Source: Oscillospiraceae bacterium (lineage in GTDB: Bacteria > Bacillota > Clostridia > Oscillospirales > Oscillospiraceae). Taken from it: a stretch of DNA of 38,970 nucleotides. The position numbers were made by a program, and so were the translations under genes. The notes below the pieces were generated by a model that saw only the letters and a list, made by a program, of their open reading frames with translations, was not told the origin of the DNA and did not search any database. How positions within the stretch are numbered: position 1 is the stretch's first letter; every line of letters starts with the position of its first letter. Location: contig JAEDLP010000003.1 in the NCBI GenBank assembly GCA_016295225.1, positions 1 to 38,970 on the forward strand, read 5' to 3'. Below, piece by piece: positions 31,354 to 38,970 of the stretch.

Positions 31354-32154
31354 TCAGTTGTTCTTCTTTTTTCTGGTGGCCAGGACAACCAGCAGGATGA
31401 GGATGGCGGCCAGCAGGCCGATGATAATCCCCAGGGCCATGGTGGTGAGGGCGGAGCCGTCTTCCCCGGCGGTGGGGGCAGGTTCCACTGTCGGCGCGGC
31501 CTGGTCGGGGACAGCGGGGGCGGCGTCCTCCTGGACAGGGGGCGTTTCGGGCTCGATCACTGCGGGTGCGGCCTGTTGGGGGGTGGGATCGTAGGTGGTG
31601 GTCTCCACCAGGCAGACCCAGCCGGAGACCCCGTCATAGCTGGTGTAGCCCCAGAGAAGGTTCGCCTGGGAATAGGCGGTCTGGACGATGTGGAGTCTGG
31701 TGTACATGGGAACGGGATTGAACCGCACCTTGGAGTACTCGGTGCCGGGACCGGACCGGAGATTCAGCCCCAGGCCGTCCTTGGCGTTTACGTAGATGTG
31801 GTAGTCCGCAGCGGTGTAGGCGGTGGGGCTCTGACTGGGGCGCGGATCGTAGGTGGTGGTCTCCACCAGGCAGACCCAGCCGGAGGTTCCCCCATAGCTG
31901 GTGTAGCCCCAGGAGTTGCCGGCGGCGGAGGTCTCGGTTTGGGAGATGGTCAGGGCGGTGTACATGGGGATGGGGTTAGACCGCACCTTGGAATACTCGG
32001 TGCCGGGACCGGACCGGAGGTTCAGACCAACGCCGTCTTTGGCGTTGACGTAAATGGTGTAGCTGGCGCCGGCCTGGATGGCCAGCAGGCCGGTGAGCAG
32101 AACCAGACACAGGGCCAGGCTCAGTACCCGGGGGAGAAGGGGGCTGTGCTTCAT
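31354..32154 (-). CDS. Secreted membrane-anchored protein with tandem SH3b domains
   Basis: A 266-residue protein. Residues 1-30 are a signal peptide (ending QAGA). Two bacterial SH3 domains follow, at about 32-105 and 118-190, each with YVNAKDGxGLNLRSGPGTEY, WGYTSY, SGWVCLVETTTYDP. A Pro/Ala/Glu linker (about 192-230) leads to a C-terminal membrane helix at about 235-258 and a basic end, RKKKNN. SH3b domains usually bind peptidoglycan or stem peptides, so this is likely a wall-binding membrane protein without a catalytic domain. It follows the GNAT gene by 24 bases on the same strand. The two SH3b units are nearly identical, which points to recent duplication. Confidence 0.88.
   Translation of the reverse strand: MKHSPLLPRVLSLALCLVLLTGLLAIQAGASYTIYVNAKDGVGLNLRSGPGTEYSKVRSNPIPMYTALTISQTETSAAGNSWGYTSYGGTSGWVCLVETTTYDPRPSQSPTAYTAADYHIYVNAKDGLGLNLRSGPGTEYSKVRFNPVPMYTRLHIVQTAYSQANLLWGYTSYDGVSGWVCLVETTTYDPTPQQAAPAVIEPETPPVQEDAAPAVPDQAAPTVEPAPTAGEDGSALTTMALGIIIGLLAAILILLVVLATRKKKNN
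31586..32061 (-). repeat. 258-bp tandem duplication encoding the SH3b units
   Basis: Identical or near-identical stretches recur exactly 258 bases apart, for example GGATCGTAGGTGGTGGTCTC at 31586 and 31844, and CCGCACCTTGGA or G at 31723 and 31981. The period equals 86 codons and keeps frame. Confidence 0.85.
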
Positions 32155-32178
32155 AGGAATCCTTCCTCTCTCTTTGGT

Positions 32179-32697
32179 TTATCCCTTTTTCTCTAAGCAG
32201 ACCAGGCGGACGCCGGGGATGCCGTTGAACGCACAGGAGACGATGCCCACTTCCCGGTAACCCAGCTTTTTATACAGGGCACGGGCGGCCAGGTTGCGCT
32301 CGTTGGTGTCCATGCGCAGGTAGGGGCAGCCCTTTTCCCGGGCGTATGTCTCGTAAAAGTCCACAAACCGGGAGCCGTAGCCCATTCCTTTGCTCTTGGG
32401 TGCGACCACCAGGGTGTGCAGGACCATGACCTTCTCGTCGGGGGCAGGGTATTCCCACTGGGCGTTCGCATATTCGGGGACCTGTTCCTGGTTGATCTTG
32501 GCGGCCGCCGTCACAACGCCGTCAGCTTCCAGAACAAACATTTCATCCTTGGCGATGGCCTCTTCCGCGCTCTTTCGGGTGGGATAAATGCTCCGAACCC
32601 AGCCCACGGTGGTCAGGCCCGCCTCTTCATTTGTATGGATGTCGTCGTAAATGGCAGCAATGGCGTCCAGATCGGCGGGGGTGGCCTTTCGTACCAT
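32179..32697 (-). CDS. GNAT-family N-acetyltransferase
   Basis: A 172-residue acetyltransferase. The acetyl-CoA motif A is visible in VLHTLVVAPKSKGMGYGSRF (V-x-x-x-x-S-K-G-M-G-Y-G), followed by motif B with LRMDTNERNLAARALYKKLG. The frame is open to 32763, but the ATG at 32697 gives MVRKATPADLDAIAAIYDD, the normal start for this fold, and AAAGGACGTGAGG lies upstream. The longer start would overlap the promoter at 32735. The substrate is unknown. It is first in a two-gene operon with the SH3b protein. Confidence 0.88.
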   Translation of the reverse strand: MVRKATPADLDAIAAIYDDIHTNEEAGLTTVGWVRSIYPTRKSAEEAIAKDEMFVLEADGVVTAAAKINQEQVPEYANAQWEYPAPDEKVMVLHTLVVAPKSKGMGYGSRFVDFYETYAREKGCPYLRMDTNERNLAARALYKKLGYREVGIVSCAFNGIPGVRLVCLEKKG

Positions 32698-32734
32698 CGT
32701 CCTCACGTCCTTTCTCTGTGGCTGCTTTAGGGAA

Positions 32735-32763
32735 AGGATACCATCAATCCCGGGAATTTTCAA
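32735..32763 (-). promoter_or_regulatory. Sigma-A promoter of the GNAT-SH3b operon
   Basis: On the minus strand TTGAAA (32758-32763) and TATCCT (32735-32740) are 17 bases apart. The predicted start near 32728 leaves about 31 bases to the GNAT ATG. Confidence 0.62.
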
Positions 32764-32836
32764 TAAAAATCATCAGCGGGAGAAGGAGGAACACGGTTCC
32801 CCAATGATGAAGATTTTATGAGAATTTTCCTGGGAA

Positions 32837-32865
32837 TGGACAAACTCTTTCATCCGTGGTACAAT
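32837..32865 (+). promoter_or_regulatory. Sigma-A promoter of the tagA-tmk operon
   Basis: TGGACA (32837-32842) and TACAAT (32860-32865) are 17 bases apart. The start near 32872 rules out the longest open frame at 32818 and supports the glycosyltransferase start near 32929. Confidence 0.7.
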
Positions 32866-32928
32866 ACAACAGAATATACTTTTATACTCCGTCATTGTGC
32901 CCATTTGGCCCGGGGGAGTACATTGGAG

Positions 32929-33666
32929 ATGCGAACCTTGCGAAATGAAATTATGGGTGTGTCCTTTGACAACATCACCCTGGACGAAGCCGTCGAGCGG
33001 GGAGCCGCCCTGGCCCAGGGACCGGGGTTTTCCTACGTGGTGACTCCCAACCCTGAAATCGTGAATATGGCCCGCCAGGCGAAGGAGTACGAGGACATTT
33101 TGAATGGCGCAGGTCTGGTCCTGCCCGACGGAATCGGAGTGGTCTACGCGGCCAAGATCCTGGGCTGTCCCCTGCAGGGGCGGGTCCCGGGCATTGACTT
33201 TGCCACGGGCCTGCTGGCCAAGCTGGAAGTCAGCGGCGGCCGGCTCTTCCTCCTGGGAGCCAAGCCCGGGGTGGCGGAGCAGGCGGCGGCCAACCTGAAG
33301 GAGCGGTATCCCAACCTGACCATCTGCGGCGTCAACGACGGGTATTTTAAAGACTCCGCCCCTGTGGTGGAGAAGATCAGAGCGGCCCAGGCCGACGTGG
33401 TCTTTGTCTGTCTGGGGGCGCCCAAGCAGGAGAAGTGGATGGCCCAATACGGCCCTGATACCGGCGCTCACCTGATGGTGGGCCTGGGGGGCGTGCTGGA
33501 CGTCTACGCCGGCAACGTGAAGCGTGCCCCGGAGATCTGGCAAAAGCTGGGTATGGAGTGGTTTTACCGCCTGCTCCACCAACCCAGCCGCATCGGCCGC
33601 ATGGCCAAGCTCCCTCTCTTCCTGGTGGACGCCAAAAAGGCCAGCAGAAGAAAGGGGAAAGCATGA
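32929..33666 (+). CDS. WecG/TagA/CpsF-family glycosyltransferase
   Basis: A 245-residue GT26 enzyme. TagA-type members add N-acetylmannosamine to lipid-linked GlcNAc as the second sugar of wall teichoic acid linkage units, and WecG-type members add related sugars. Family blocks are VVTPNPEIVNMARQ near 33-46, LPDGIGVVYAAKILG near 65-79, GKxFLLGAKPG as RLFLLGAKPGVAEQAA, and VCLGAPKQEKWMAQY near 160-175. The start is either ATG 32929 or TTG 32923; GGGGGAG fits the TTG slightly better, adding two residues. The stop overlaps the thymidylate kinase ATG (ATGA). The acceptor and sugar are not provable here. With galE and the dehydratase it supports active wall-polymer synthesis. Confidence 0.92.
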   Translation: MRTLRNEIMGVSFDNITLDEAVERGAALAQGPGFSYVVTPNPEIVNMARQAKEYEDILNGAGLVLPDGIGVVYAAKILGCPLQGRVPGIDFATGLLAKLEVSGGRLFLLGAKPGVAEQAAANLKERYPNLTICGVNDGYFKDSAPVVEKIRAAQADVVFVCLGAPKQEKWMAQYGPDTGAHLMVGLGGVLDVYAGNVKRAPEIWQKLGMEWFYRLLHQPSRIGRMAKLPLFLVDAKKASRRKGKA

Positions 33667-34346
33667 AGGGAACACTCATCGTCATCGAGGGCACCGACGG
33701 CTCCGGCAAGTCCACCCAGTTTGCCCGGCTGTGCCAGCGGGCCGGGCAGGAGGGCCACCCCTTCCGGCGGCTGGTCTTCCCTCAGTATCAGGAGGAATCC
33801 TCCGCCCTTATTCGGATGTATCTGCAAGGAGAATTCGGGAAGAAGCCGGGGGACGTGAACGCCTACGCCGCCTCGGCGTTTTATGCGGTGGACCGCTACG
33901 CCTCCTGGAAAAAGATTTGGCAGGAACACTATGAAAACGGCGGCCTGGTTCTGGCTGACCGGTACACGACCTCCAACGCCGTCCATCAGGCCAGCAAGCT
34001 GGACAGCGCAGGGCGGGAGGAATATTTCCGCTGGCTGTCCGATTTTGAGTACAGCCGGCTTGGGCTCCCGGAGCCCGATCTGGTCCTCTATCTGGATCTG
34101 CCAACGGAGAAAGCTGTGGAAATGCTCCGCCAGCGGGAAGAGGACACCCACACCAAAGGGGATATCCACGAAACCGACACCGCCTACCTGGCGGCGTGCC
34201 GATCTGCCGCCATGGAAGCGGCGGAGGTCTATGGCTGGAAAAGGATCTCCTGCCTGGACGCCAACGGGGATCTGAGAACCATCGACGATATACACCATGA
34301 AATCTGGCAGGCGGTATCCCCCCTGCTGACGGAAAAGGAGACTTGA
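33663..34346 (+). CDS. Thymidylate kinase-like protein
   Basis: A 227-residue dTMP kinase-family enzyme that phosphorylates dTMP to dTDP. The P-loop is IEGTDGSGKSTQ at residues 8-19. LADRYTTSNAVHQ near 99-111 is the DRY motif. LYLDLPTEKAVEML precedes the LID-like REEDTHTKGDIHE. The ATG overlaps the upstream stop, and the open frame from 33558 is only read-through of the neighbouring gene. It is slightly longer than typical Tmk (about 205-215), and the LID differs from classic E. coli or Gram-positive forms. It may therefore be the second thymidylate kinase type seen in Clostridia. Confidence 0.88.
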   Translation: MKGTLIVIEGTDGSGKSTQFARLCQRAGQEGHPFRRLVFPQYQEESSALIRMYLQGEFGKKPGDVNAYAASAFYAVDRYASWKKIWQEHYENGGLVLADRYTTSNAVHQASKLDSAGREEYFRWLSDFEYSRLGLPEPDLVLYLDLPTEKAVEMLRQREEDTHTKGDIHETDTAYLAACRSAAMEAAEVYGWKRISCLDANGDLRTIDDIHHEIWQAVSPLLTEKET

Positions 34347-34349
34347 CCT

Positions 34350-34934
34350 ATGGCAAGCGATATTTCTGAAGTGAAAAAGATCCTGCGCACCCAGATCCGT
34401 CAGGCTCTGAGCGAGCTGAGCGAGGAGGAACGGGCCTGGTCCGACCGGGAACTTTGCCAGCAGTTCCTCCAGCATCCTGCTCTGGAAAAGGCCCAGACCA
34501 TCCTCCTGTACTGCGGTGTGGGCACCGAGATCCGCACCGACGCCATCCTGGAGGAGCTGCTCAAGCAGGGCAAGACGGTCTGTATGCCCCGCTGCCTGAC
34601 CGACACGGAGATGGAGGCCTACGCCATCACCGGCATGGAGGACATGGAGCCTGGCCGGTATAACATCCCCGCCCCCAAGCTCACCTGCCCCAAGGTGGAG
34701 CGGAAGGACATTGACCTGATCCTCACCCCTGGCCTGTGTTTCGACAGCCGCGGCGGCCGCCTGGGCCAGGGCGCCGGGTACTACGACCGTTACCTGGAGG
34801 ACTACGAGGGCGTGACCATCGGCCTGTGCCGGGAGGATTTCTTCCAGATCAACCTACCCAAGGAGCCCCTGGACATGTGGGTCAAATACGTCCTCACCGA
34901 GGAGGGCCAGGTGTGGCCCTACCTGCCTGAATAA
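34350..34934 (+). CDS. 5-formyltetrahydrofolate cyclo-ligase
   Basis: A 194-residue cytosolic enzyme that converts 5-formyl-THF to 5,10-methenyl-THF with ATP, returning the storage form to the one-carbon pool. Family blocks are ILLYCGVGTEIRTDAI near 51-66, VCMPRC near 76, DLILTPGLCFDSRGGRLGQG near 119-138 and GAGYYDRYL. It starts three bases after the thymidylate kinase stop, with AAAGGAGA in the end of that gene. Its place beside thymidylate kinase fits a shared folate/thymidylate theme. Confidence 0.93.
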   Translation: MASDISEVKKILRTQIRQALSELSEEERAWSDRELCQQFLQHPALEKAQTILLYCGVGTEIRTDAILEELLKQGKTVCMPRCLTDTEMEAYAITGMEDMEPGRYNIPAPKLTCPKVERKDIDLILTPGLCFDSRGGRLGQGAGYYDRYLEDYEGVTIGLCREDFFQINLPKEPLDMWVKYVLTEEGQVWPYLPE

Positions 34935-34982
34935 CGAAAGAAAACCAGACCCCCGACGTCTGTACCAGATTGGAGGCAACAA

Positions 34983-36149
34983 ATGGAACGGGATAGAAGA
35001 TACTATGACGACTACGACCGGAACCGGAGCCGTGATCGAGGCAGAGACCGCGACTGGGACCGGGAACGGGAGTACGAGAGACGGCACGCCGCGCCGCCGC
35101 CCCGAAAAAAGAAAAAGAAGAAGCGCTCCGCCCTTTCCAGCTCGATGATCTATATTCTGATGGTCTGCGGCGTGTCGGCCATTCTGGCTACCCTGGGCTG
35201 GACCATGGCCAACGACATGCTGGCTCTGAACAAGGATGAGGTGGAAGCTGTCATCACCATCCAGGACGAGAAGAATTTCGGCAAGGTGGCAGATCAGTTG
35301 AAGGACAACGACATCATCAACTACAAGTTCCTCTTCCGCCTGTTTGCCACCTTTTCCGGTAAGGCGAACGATATCGTACCCGGCCAGTATAAGCTGGACA
35401 CCAGCATGGACTACAGCGCCATTCTGAACAACCTGAGCTCCAGCTCGGCCAGCCGCATGACCACCACGGTTACCATACCGGAAGGCTACACCATGGCCCA
35501 GATTTTCCAGCTTCTGGAGACGAAGGGAGTCTCCACCGTGGAAAAACTGGAGGACATGGCGGCCAATCACGACTATGACTTCTCCTTCCTGCAGGATATT
35601 CCCATGGGCGAGGCCACCCGGCTGGAGGGTTACCTCTTTCCCGATACCTACACCTTCTATCTGGGCGAGGACCCCAAGTACGTCATCAACAAGATGCTGG
35701 TGAACTTCGACGCCAAGGTCACCGATGCCATCCGGCAACAGATCTGGGACCAGGGTAAGTCCATCGGCGAGATCCTCACCGTGGCCTCCATGATCGAGAA
35801 GGAGACCGACGGCACCGACCGGGCCACCATCGCGTCGGTTATCTACAACCGTCTGAACAATCCCAGCGGCGGCACCCAGGGCTACCTGCAGATCGACGCT
35901 ACCATCCAGTACGTGCTGCCGGAAGGCGAGATCGTGTCTGAGGAGGACTACGCTACCGTGCGGAGTCCCTACAATACCTATCTGAACAAGGGCCTGCCCC
36001 CGGGACCTATCTCCAACCCCGGTATGGAGTCCATCATGGCGGCCATCAGCCCCGAGAGCACCAACTACTATTACTATGCCCTGGGCGATGATAAGGTCCA
36101 TCACTTCTTCACCAGCTACTCTGAGCATCAGGCATTCCTGAACAGCTAA
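34983..36149 (+). CDS. mltG: Endolytic peptidoglycan transglycosylase MltG
   Basis: A 388-residue membrane enzyme that cuts nascent glycan strands and so sets their length. The first 50 residues are extraordinarily charged and rich in Arg/Asp/Tyr (for example DRNRSRDRGRDRDWDRERE), ending in RKKKKKKR. One membrane helix follows at about 56-76. A LysM-like region precedes the YceG catalytic domain. The catalytic glutamate is Glu272 in ASMIEKETDG. LPPGPISNPGMESI near 338-351 is diagnostic. TTGGAGGCAAC precedes the ATG. In Bacillus subtilis the mltG homologue (yrrL) also lies next to U32 genes, as here. Confidence 0.93.
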   Translation: MERDRRYYDDYDRNRSRDRGRDRDWDREREYERRHAAPPPRKKKKKKRSALSSSMIYILMVCGVSAILATLGWTMANDMLALNKDEVEAVITIQDEKNFGKVADQLKDNDIINYKFLFRLFATFSGKANDIVPGQYKLDTSMDYSAILNNLSSSSASRMTTTVTIPEGYTMAQIFQLLETKGVSTVEKLEDMAANHDYDFSFLQDIPMGEATRLEGYLFPDTYTFYLGEDPKYVINKMLVNFDAKVTDAIRQQIWDQGKSIGEILTVASMIEKETDGTDRATIASVIYNRLNNPSGGTQGYLQIDATIQYVLPEGEIVSEEDYATVRSPYNTYLNKGLPPGPISNPGMESIMAAISPESTNYYYYALGDDKVHHFFTSYSEHQAFLNS

Positions 36150-36159
36150 GGGAGGGGCC

Positions 36160-37374
36160 ATGAAGAAGAAATTAGAACTGTTGGCTCCGGCAGGGGACTG
36201 GGAGCGGCTGGAGATGGCGGTGGCCTACGGTGCCGACGCTGTCTACCTGGCCGGCACCACCTTCGGCATGCGCTCCTTCGCCGGGAACTTCTCCCCGGAG
36301 GAACTGAAGAAAGCGGTGACCTTCTGCAAGGCCCACGGGGTGGACGCCCACGTGACCTGCAACACCATGCCCCGGAACGACGAGGTGGCCCGCCTGCCCC
36401 AGTGGTTAGAGCTGCTGGAGGAGGCGGGGGTTACCGCTGCCATCCTGGCCGACGTGGGCGTGCTGGCTCTGGCCAAGAAGTATGCCCCTTCGGTGAAGAT
36501 CCACATCAGCACTCAGGCCAGCATCGTGAATTATCAGGCCGCCCGGGCCTGGCACGACCTGGGGGCCGACCGGGTCATTCTGGCCCGGGAACTGAGTCTG
36601 CCCGAGATCGCTGAGATCCGGGCCAAGACCCCCAGGGAGCTGGAGATCGAGACCTTCGCCCATGGGGCTATGTGTGTGTCCTACTCCGGCCGGTGCCTGC
36701 TGTCCAACTACATGACCGGCCGGGACTCCAACCGGGGGGCCTGCGCCCAGCCCTGCCGGTATCAGTACGCCCTGATGGAGGAAAAGCGGCCCGGCGAGTA
36801 CTTCGACGTCTATGAGGACGAGAAGGGGACCTACATTATGAACTCCCGGGACATGTGCATGATCGACCACATCCCCGACCTGATCGAGGCCGGGGTGGAC
36901 TCCCTGAAGATCGAGGGCCGGGCCAAGTCGGCCTACTACGCCGCCATCGTCACCGGAGCGTACCGCCACTGCATCGACGATGTGCTGGCCGGCCGTCCCC
37001 TGGACCCGGTCTGGCGGGATGAGGTGGAGAAGGTCAGTCACCGACACTACTCCACCGGCTTTTTCTACGGCCAGCCCGGCCAGTTCACCTCCGACGCTCG
37101 GTACATCCGGGACTGGCAGGTGGTGGCCGTGGTGGAGTCCTGCGATGAAAACGGTCTTGCCGTGGCCTCCCTGCGGAACAAGTTTGCCGCCGGGGATGAA
37201 ATTGAGCTGGTGGGTCCCGATACCCGCCCGGCGACCTTCCAGGCCCCGGTGATGATGGACATGGAGGGATATCCCCTCCGGGAGCCCCGCCACCCACAGA
37301 TGAAGTTCAAGATTCAACTGCCCTGCTATGCTCCGCCCCTGTCCTTCCTGCGGGCCTGCCGGGAGAACTCATAA
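36160..37374 (+). CDS. U32-family protein (TrhP-type tRNA hydroxylation)
   Basis: A 404-residue protein of the U32 group. The signature ETFAHGAMCVSYSGRCLLS near 165-183 matches the PROSITE U32 pattern with its cysteines, and GACAQPCRYQYAL adds two more (probably for an iron-sulfur cluster). LELLAPAGDWERLEMAVAYG is the standard start. Relatives YrrN/YrrO and TrhP hydroxylate uridine 34 of tRNA using prephenate, so despite the peptidase label a tRNA role is likelier. The collagenase-like C-terminal domain is short. AAGGGAGGGG precedes the ATG, ten bases after mltG. The gene ends at a terminator at 37436. Confidence 0.9.
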   Translation: MKKKLELLAPAGDWERLEMAVAYGADAVYLAGTTFGMRSFAGNFSPEELKKAVTFCKAHGVDAHVTCNTMPRNDEVARLPQWLELLEEAGVTAAILADVGVLALAKKYAPSVKIHISTQASIVNYQAARAWHDLGADRVILARELSLPEIAEIRAKTPRELEIETFAHGAMCVSYSGRCLLSNYMTGRDSNRGACAQPCRYQYALMEEKRPGEYFDVYEDEKGTYIMNSRDMCMIDHIPDLIEAGVDSLKIEGRAKSAYYAAIVTGAYRHCIDDVLAGRPLDPVWRDEVEKVSHRHYSTGFFYGQPGQFTSDARYIRDWQVVAVVESCDENGLAVASLRNKFAAGDEIELVGPDTRPATFQAPVMMDMEGYPLREPRHPQMKFKIQLPCYAPPLSFLRACRENS

Positions 37375-37435
37375 ATGAGGAATCAATGCTGATATTTTCA
37401 CGGCCTGTTGCTCATGATTGACGAAATCAGATTTA

Positions 37436-37475
37436 GTAATCGCTCGGGGTTCCGCCGGGCGGTTACTTTCTTTTT
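37436..37475 (+). terminator. Terminator of the tagA-U32 operon
   Basis: GTAATCGCTCGG (37436-37447) pairs with CCGGGCGGTTAC (37455-37466) using two G-U pairs, then TTTCTTTTT. Confidence 0.82.
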
Positions 37476-37586
37476 CATTCCCTATATCAGGGCAATTGAG
37501 TTGAAAAATTTTCCGGGGAAGAGATTCTCGTCCCTGCACATACTATCCACCAGAGGATCGAAACTCGATTCTGGGAGGTTTTCTGT

Positions 37587-37811
37587 ATGAAGATAATCGA
37601 TCGAATTGCCCTGGCCCTGGTCATCATCGGGGGCCTGAATTGGGGCGGCATCGGGATTTTCGGCCTGGACATTGTGGCGGCCCTCTTTGGCGGCTCTGCC
37701 AGTGTTTTGAGCCGGCTGGTGTATATCCTGGTGTGCATCTCGGCAATTTGGTGCATCACGCTGTTCTTCCGTGAGGAGACCAACGAGCATCACGCCAGAG
37801 GTACCGTATAA
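37587..37811 (+). CDS. DUF378 small membrane protein
   Basis: A 74-residue protein with two membrane helices, about residues 5-30 and 40-62. The family motif GGLNWGGIGIFGLDIVAALFG spans residues 15-35, and VYILVCISAIW forms the second helix. GGGAGG lies eight bases before the ATG. DUF378 proteins are common, short, and have no established function. No neighbours suggest a partner. The stop codon lies inside the stem of the next terminator. Confidence 0.9.
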   Translation: MKIIDRIALALVIIGGLNWGGIGIFGLDIVAALFGGSASVLSRLVYILVCISAIWCITLFFREETNEHHARGTV

Positions 37812-37850
37812 AAGAACTCCCTTGCCAGCCGGCAAGGGAGTTCTTTTATA
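37807..37850. terminator. Bidirectional terminator of DUF378 and acetyltransferase genes
   Basis: A perfect 20-bp stem (37807-37826 with 37831-37850) around AGCC, AT-rich at its base with T-runs on both sides. It begins within the last codons of the DUF378 gene. Confidence 0.92.
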
Positions 37851-37864
37851 CGAGGGTAGTCCGA

Positions 37865-38503
37865 TCATTTTTCGTGTTCCGTGTCCAGTGCCTCTCGGAG
37901 CCGGGCCAGGTCCAGCCGCTGGCGGGGGCGTTCCGTGGGATCGATAGTTCGGATGACTCGGGCGGGGACCCCGGCTACGATGGTGTTGGGGGGGACGTCC
38001 CGGGTGACGACCGCCCCGGCGGCCACGATGGCGCCATCGCCGATATGTACTCCCGGGACCACAGTGACGTTGGAGGCCAGCCAGACGTTTTTTCCCGTGA
38101 CAATGGGGGCAGGGTAGGTGGTCCGGCGCTTTGCTGGGTCAAAGTCGTGGTTCAGGGTGGTGAGGATCACGTTGTTTCCCAGAAAGGTGCCGTCCCCCAG
38201 GGTGATGCCACCCTGGTCCTGAAAGTGGCAGCCGGTGTTGATGAAGACTCCCTTGCCCACGGTGATGTTCTTGCCGCAGTTGGCGTAGAAGGGGGGGAAG
38301 AGACGAAAGCCATCCGGCACGGGCTTGCCGATGATTTTGGAGAAGATCTCCCGGACCTCCTCCTGGGTGTGGTACTGGTTGTTGAGCTCGCAGGTGAGGC
38401 GCATGGTCTCTTCACTGATCTGACGCATGAAGTGGTGCATCTCTCCTTCGCCGGTGACGGGCTCGCCGCTGTTCATGCGATCCAAATATTCCTGCAGATC
38501 CAT
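37865..38503 (-). CDS. Hexapeptide-repeat O-acetyltransferase (maltose/galactoside acetyltransferase type)
   Basis: A 212-residue left-handed beta-helix acetyltransferase of the Maa/LacA group, which transfers acetyl from acetyl-CoA to sugars. The N-terminal helical cap has EEVREIFSKIIGKPVPDGF. The hexapeptide repeats run from about 75 to 185, including ITVGKGVFINTGCHFQDQGG, the loop LTTLNHDFDPAKR with the catalytic histidine near 118, and GDGAIVAAGAVVTRDVPPNT. The open frame continues to 38683 but overlaps cdd in another frame; ATG 38503 has AAGGAGGT seven bases upstream. It lies 67 bases after the cdd stop and probably shares its transcript. The sugar substrate is unknown. Confidence 0.9.
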   Translation of the reverse strand: MDLQEYLDRMNSGEPVTGEGEMHHFMRQISEETMRLTCELNNQYHTQEEVREIFSKIIGKPVPDGFRLFPPFYANCGKNITVGKGVFINTGCHFQDQGGITLGDGTFLGNNVILTTLNHDFDPAKRRTTYPAPIVTGKNVWLASNVTVVPGVHIGDGAIVAAGAVVTRDVPPNTIVAGVPARVIRTIDPTERPRQRLDLARLREALDTEHEK

Positions 38504-38570
38504 AAAGATACCTCCTTTTCTGGTATCACTTGGGATTGACGGAACACTCGGCGTCGTGGTCGGTCCGGAG

Positions 38571-38963
38571 TTATCCCAGGGTGTCCGGGCCGAAGCCGCA
38601 GGGGAGCAGCTGGCGCAGGGTGTATTTGACGAATTGATGATCCTTGTTGGCGGCCAGGATCTCCAGGTCGGGGGCAAACTCATAGAGCATCTGCCGGCAG
38701 GAGCCGCAGGGCCAGCAGTAATCTGCGCTGTTGCCCACCACTGCCAGACGGCGGAAGGACCGGCAGCCTTCGCTGACAGCCTTCACCAGGGCGGTGCGCT
38801 CGGCGCAGATACAGGAGCCATAGGCGGCGTTCTCTACGTTGCAGCCGGTGTAGACAACGCCGTCGCTGCCCTCCAGAGCGGCCCCCACGGGGAAGTTGGA
38901 GTAGGGCGCATAGGATCGGTCCAGCGTGGTGAAGGCCAGCTCCACCAGTTCCTGATCGGTCAT
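38571..38963 (-). CDS. cdd: Cytidine deaminase
   Basis: A 130-residue zinc enzyme that deaminates cytidine and deoxycytidine in pyrimidine salvage. YSNFPVGAALEG near 21-32 and GCNVENAAYGSCICAERTAL near 40-59 carry the first zinc ligand (Cys) and the catalytic Glu of CAE. PCGSCRQML near 85-93 supplies the other two cysteines. The length is that of the homotetrameric small form. The ATG is seven bases from the window edge, so its ribosome-binding site and any upstream genes are not visible. Confidence 0.96.
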   Translation of the reverse strand: MTDQELVELAFTTLDRSYAPYSNFPVGAALEGSDGVVYTGCNVENAAYGSCICAERTALVKAVSEGCRSFRRLAVVGNSADYCWPCGSCRQMLYEFAPDLEILAANKDHQFVKYTLRQLLPCGFGPDTLG

Positions 38964-38970
38964 GGGAAAT

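Noticed and set aside
1..38970. CRISPR array, prophage or integrative element
   Set aside because: No regular spaced repeats, integrase, phage structural genes or attachment-site repeats were seen.

Overview
The window looks like chromosome from a GC-rich gut Clostridia bacterium, most likely Oscillospiraceae/Ruminococcaceae (Flavonifractor, Oscillibacter or Intestinimonas type). The reasons are Firmicutes-style GGAGG ribosome-binding sites, sigma-A promoters with 17-bp spacers, cell-surface proteins anchored by S-layer-homology (SLH) domains, a host-glycan sialidase, a type I asparaginase and moderately high GC. This is inference from gene content; no rRNA marker is present. No tRNA, rRNA, CRISPR array or prophage was seen.

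Layout. (1) 1-1142: minus-strand operon of a DUF5655 protein, a GyrI-like protein and a third gene cut by the window edge. (2) 1142-1526: a scar with hairpins and a dead IS3-type transposase start. (3) 1469-11130: surface-polysaccharide module. It has a nucleotidyltransferase-family gene (PF14907 type) and galE on one promoter. A second strong promoter drives a WbpM/CapD-type dehydratase, a membrane-anchored protein, a CpsB-type PHP phosphatase, a DUF5011-like Ig protein and two tandem Wzz-kinase fusions with Gly/Tyr tails. No glycosyltransferase, flippase or polymerase is present here. (4) 11151-13513: minus-strand secreted VWA-SLH protein.

(5) 13591-17142: the most interesting region, a probable RiPP operon. 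It has its own promoter, a PqqD-type recognition protein, an unknown membrane-anchored protein, a 78-residue five-cysteine precursor-like peptide ending in serine, an HPr-kinase-fold enzyme and a radical SAM/SPASM enzyme. It is followed by a 1781-residue sialidase-SLH protein (17199-22544). A convergent minus-strand pair (22609-24856) encodes an ABC exporter and an S24/S26 peptidase that could process and export the product. The nucleotidyltransferase at 1527 belongs to a family that also accompanies HPrK-like enzymes in some lasso-peptide clusters, so the system may be split around the polysaccharide genes.

(6) 24896-26509: S26 promoter, an orphan perfect hairpin, a candidate small RNA unit (about 25306-25441) and a soluble sensor kinase. 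(7) 26692-31348: housekeeping and metabolism: gap, a VOC protein, a beta-CASP metallo-hydrolase and ansA. (8) 31354-32763: minus-strand operon of a GNAT acetyltransferase and a tandem SH3b membrane protein. (9) 32837-37475: operon of a TagA-type glycosyltransferase, thymidylate kinase, 5-formyl-THF cyclo-ligase, MltG and a U32/TrhP protein. (10) 37587-38963: DUF378 protein, then a minus-strand hexapeptide acetyltransferase and cytidine deaminase.

Regions 3, 4, 5, 8 and 9 share a cell-surface theme: wall polysaccharide synthesis and control, SLH-anchored proteins that normally bind such polysaccharides, and a peptidoglycan enzyme.
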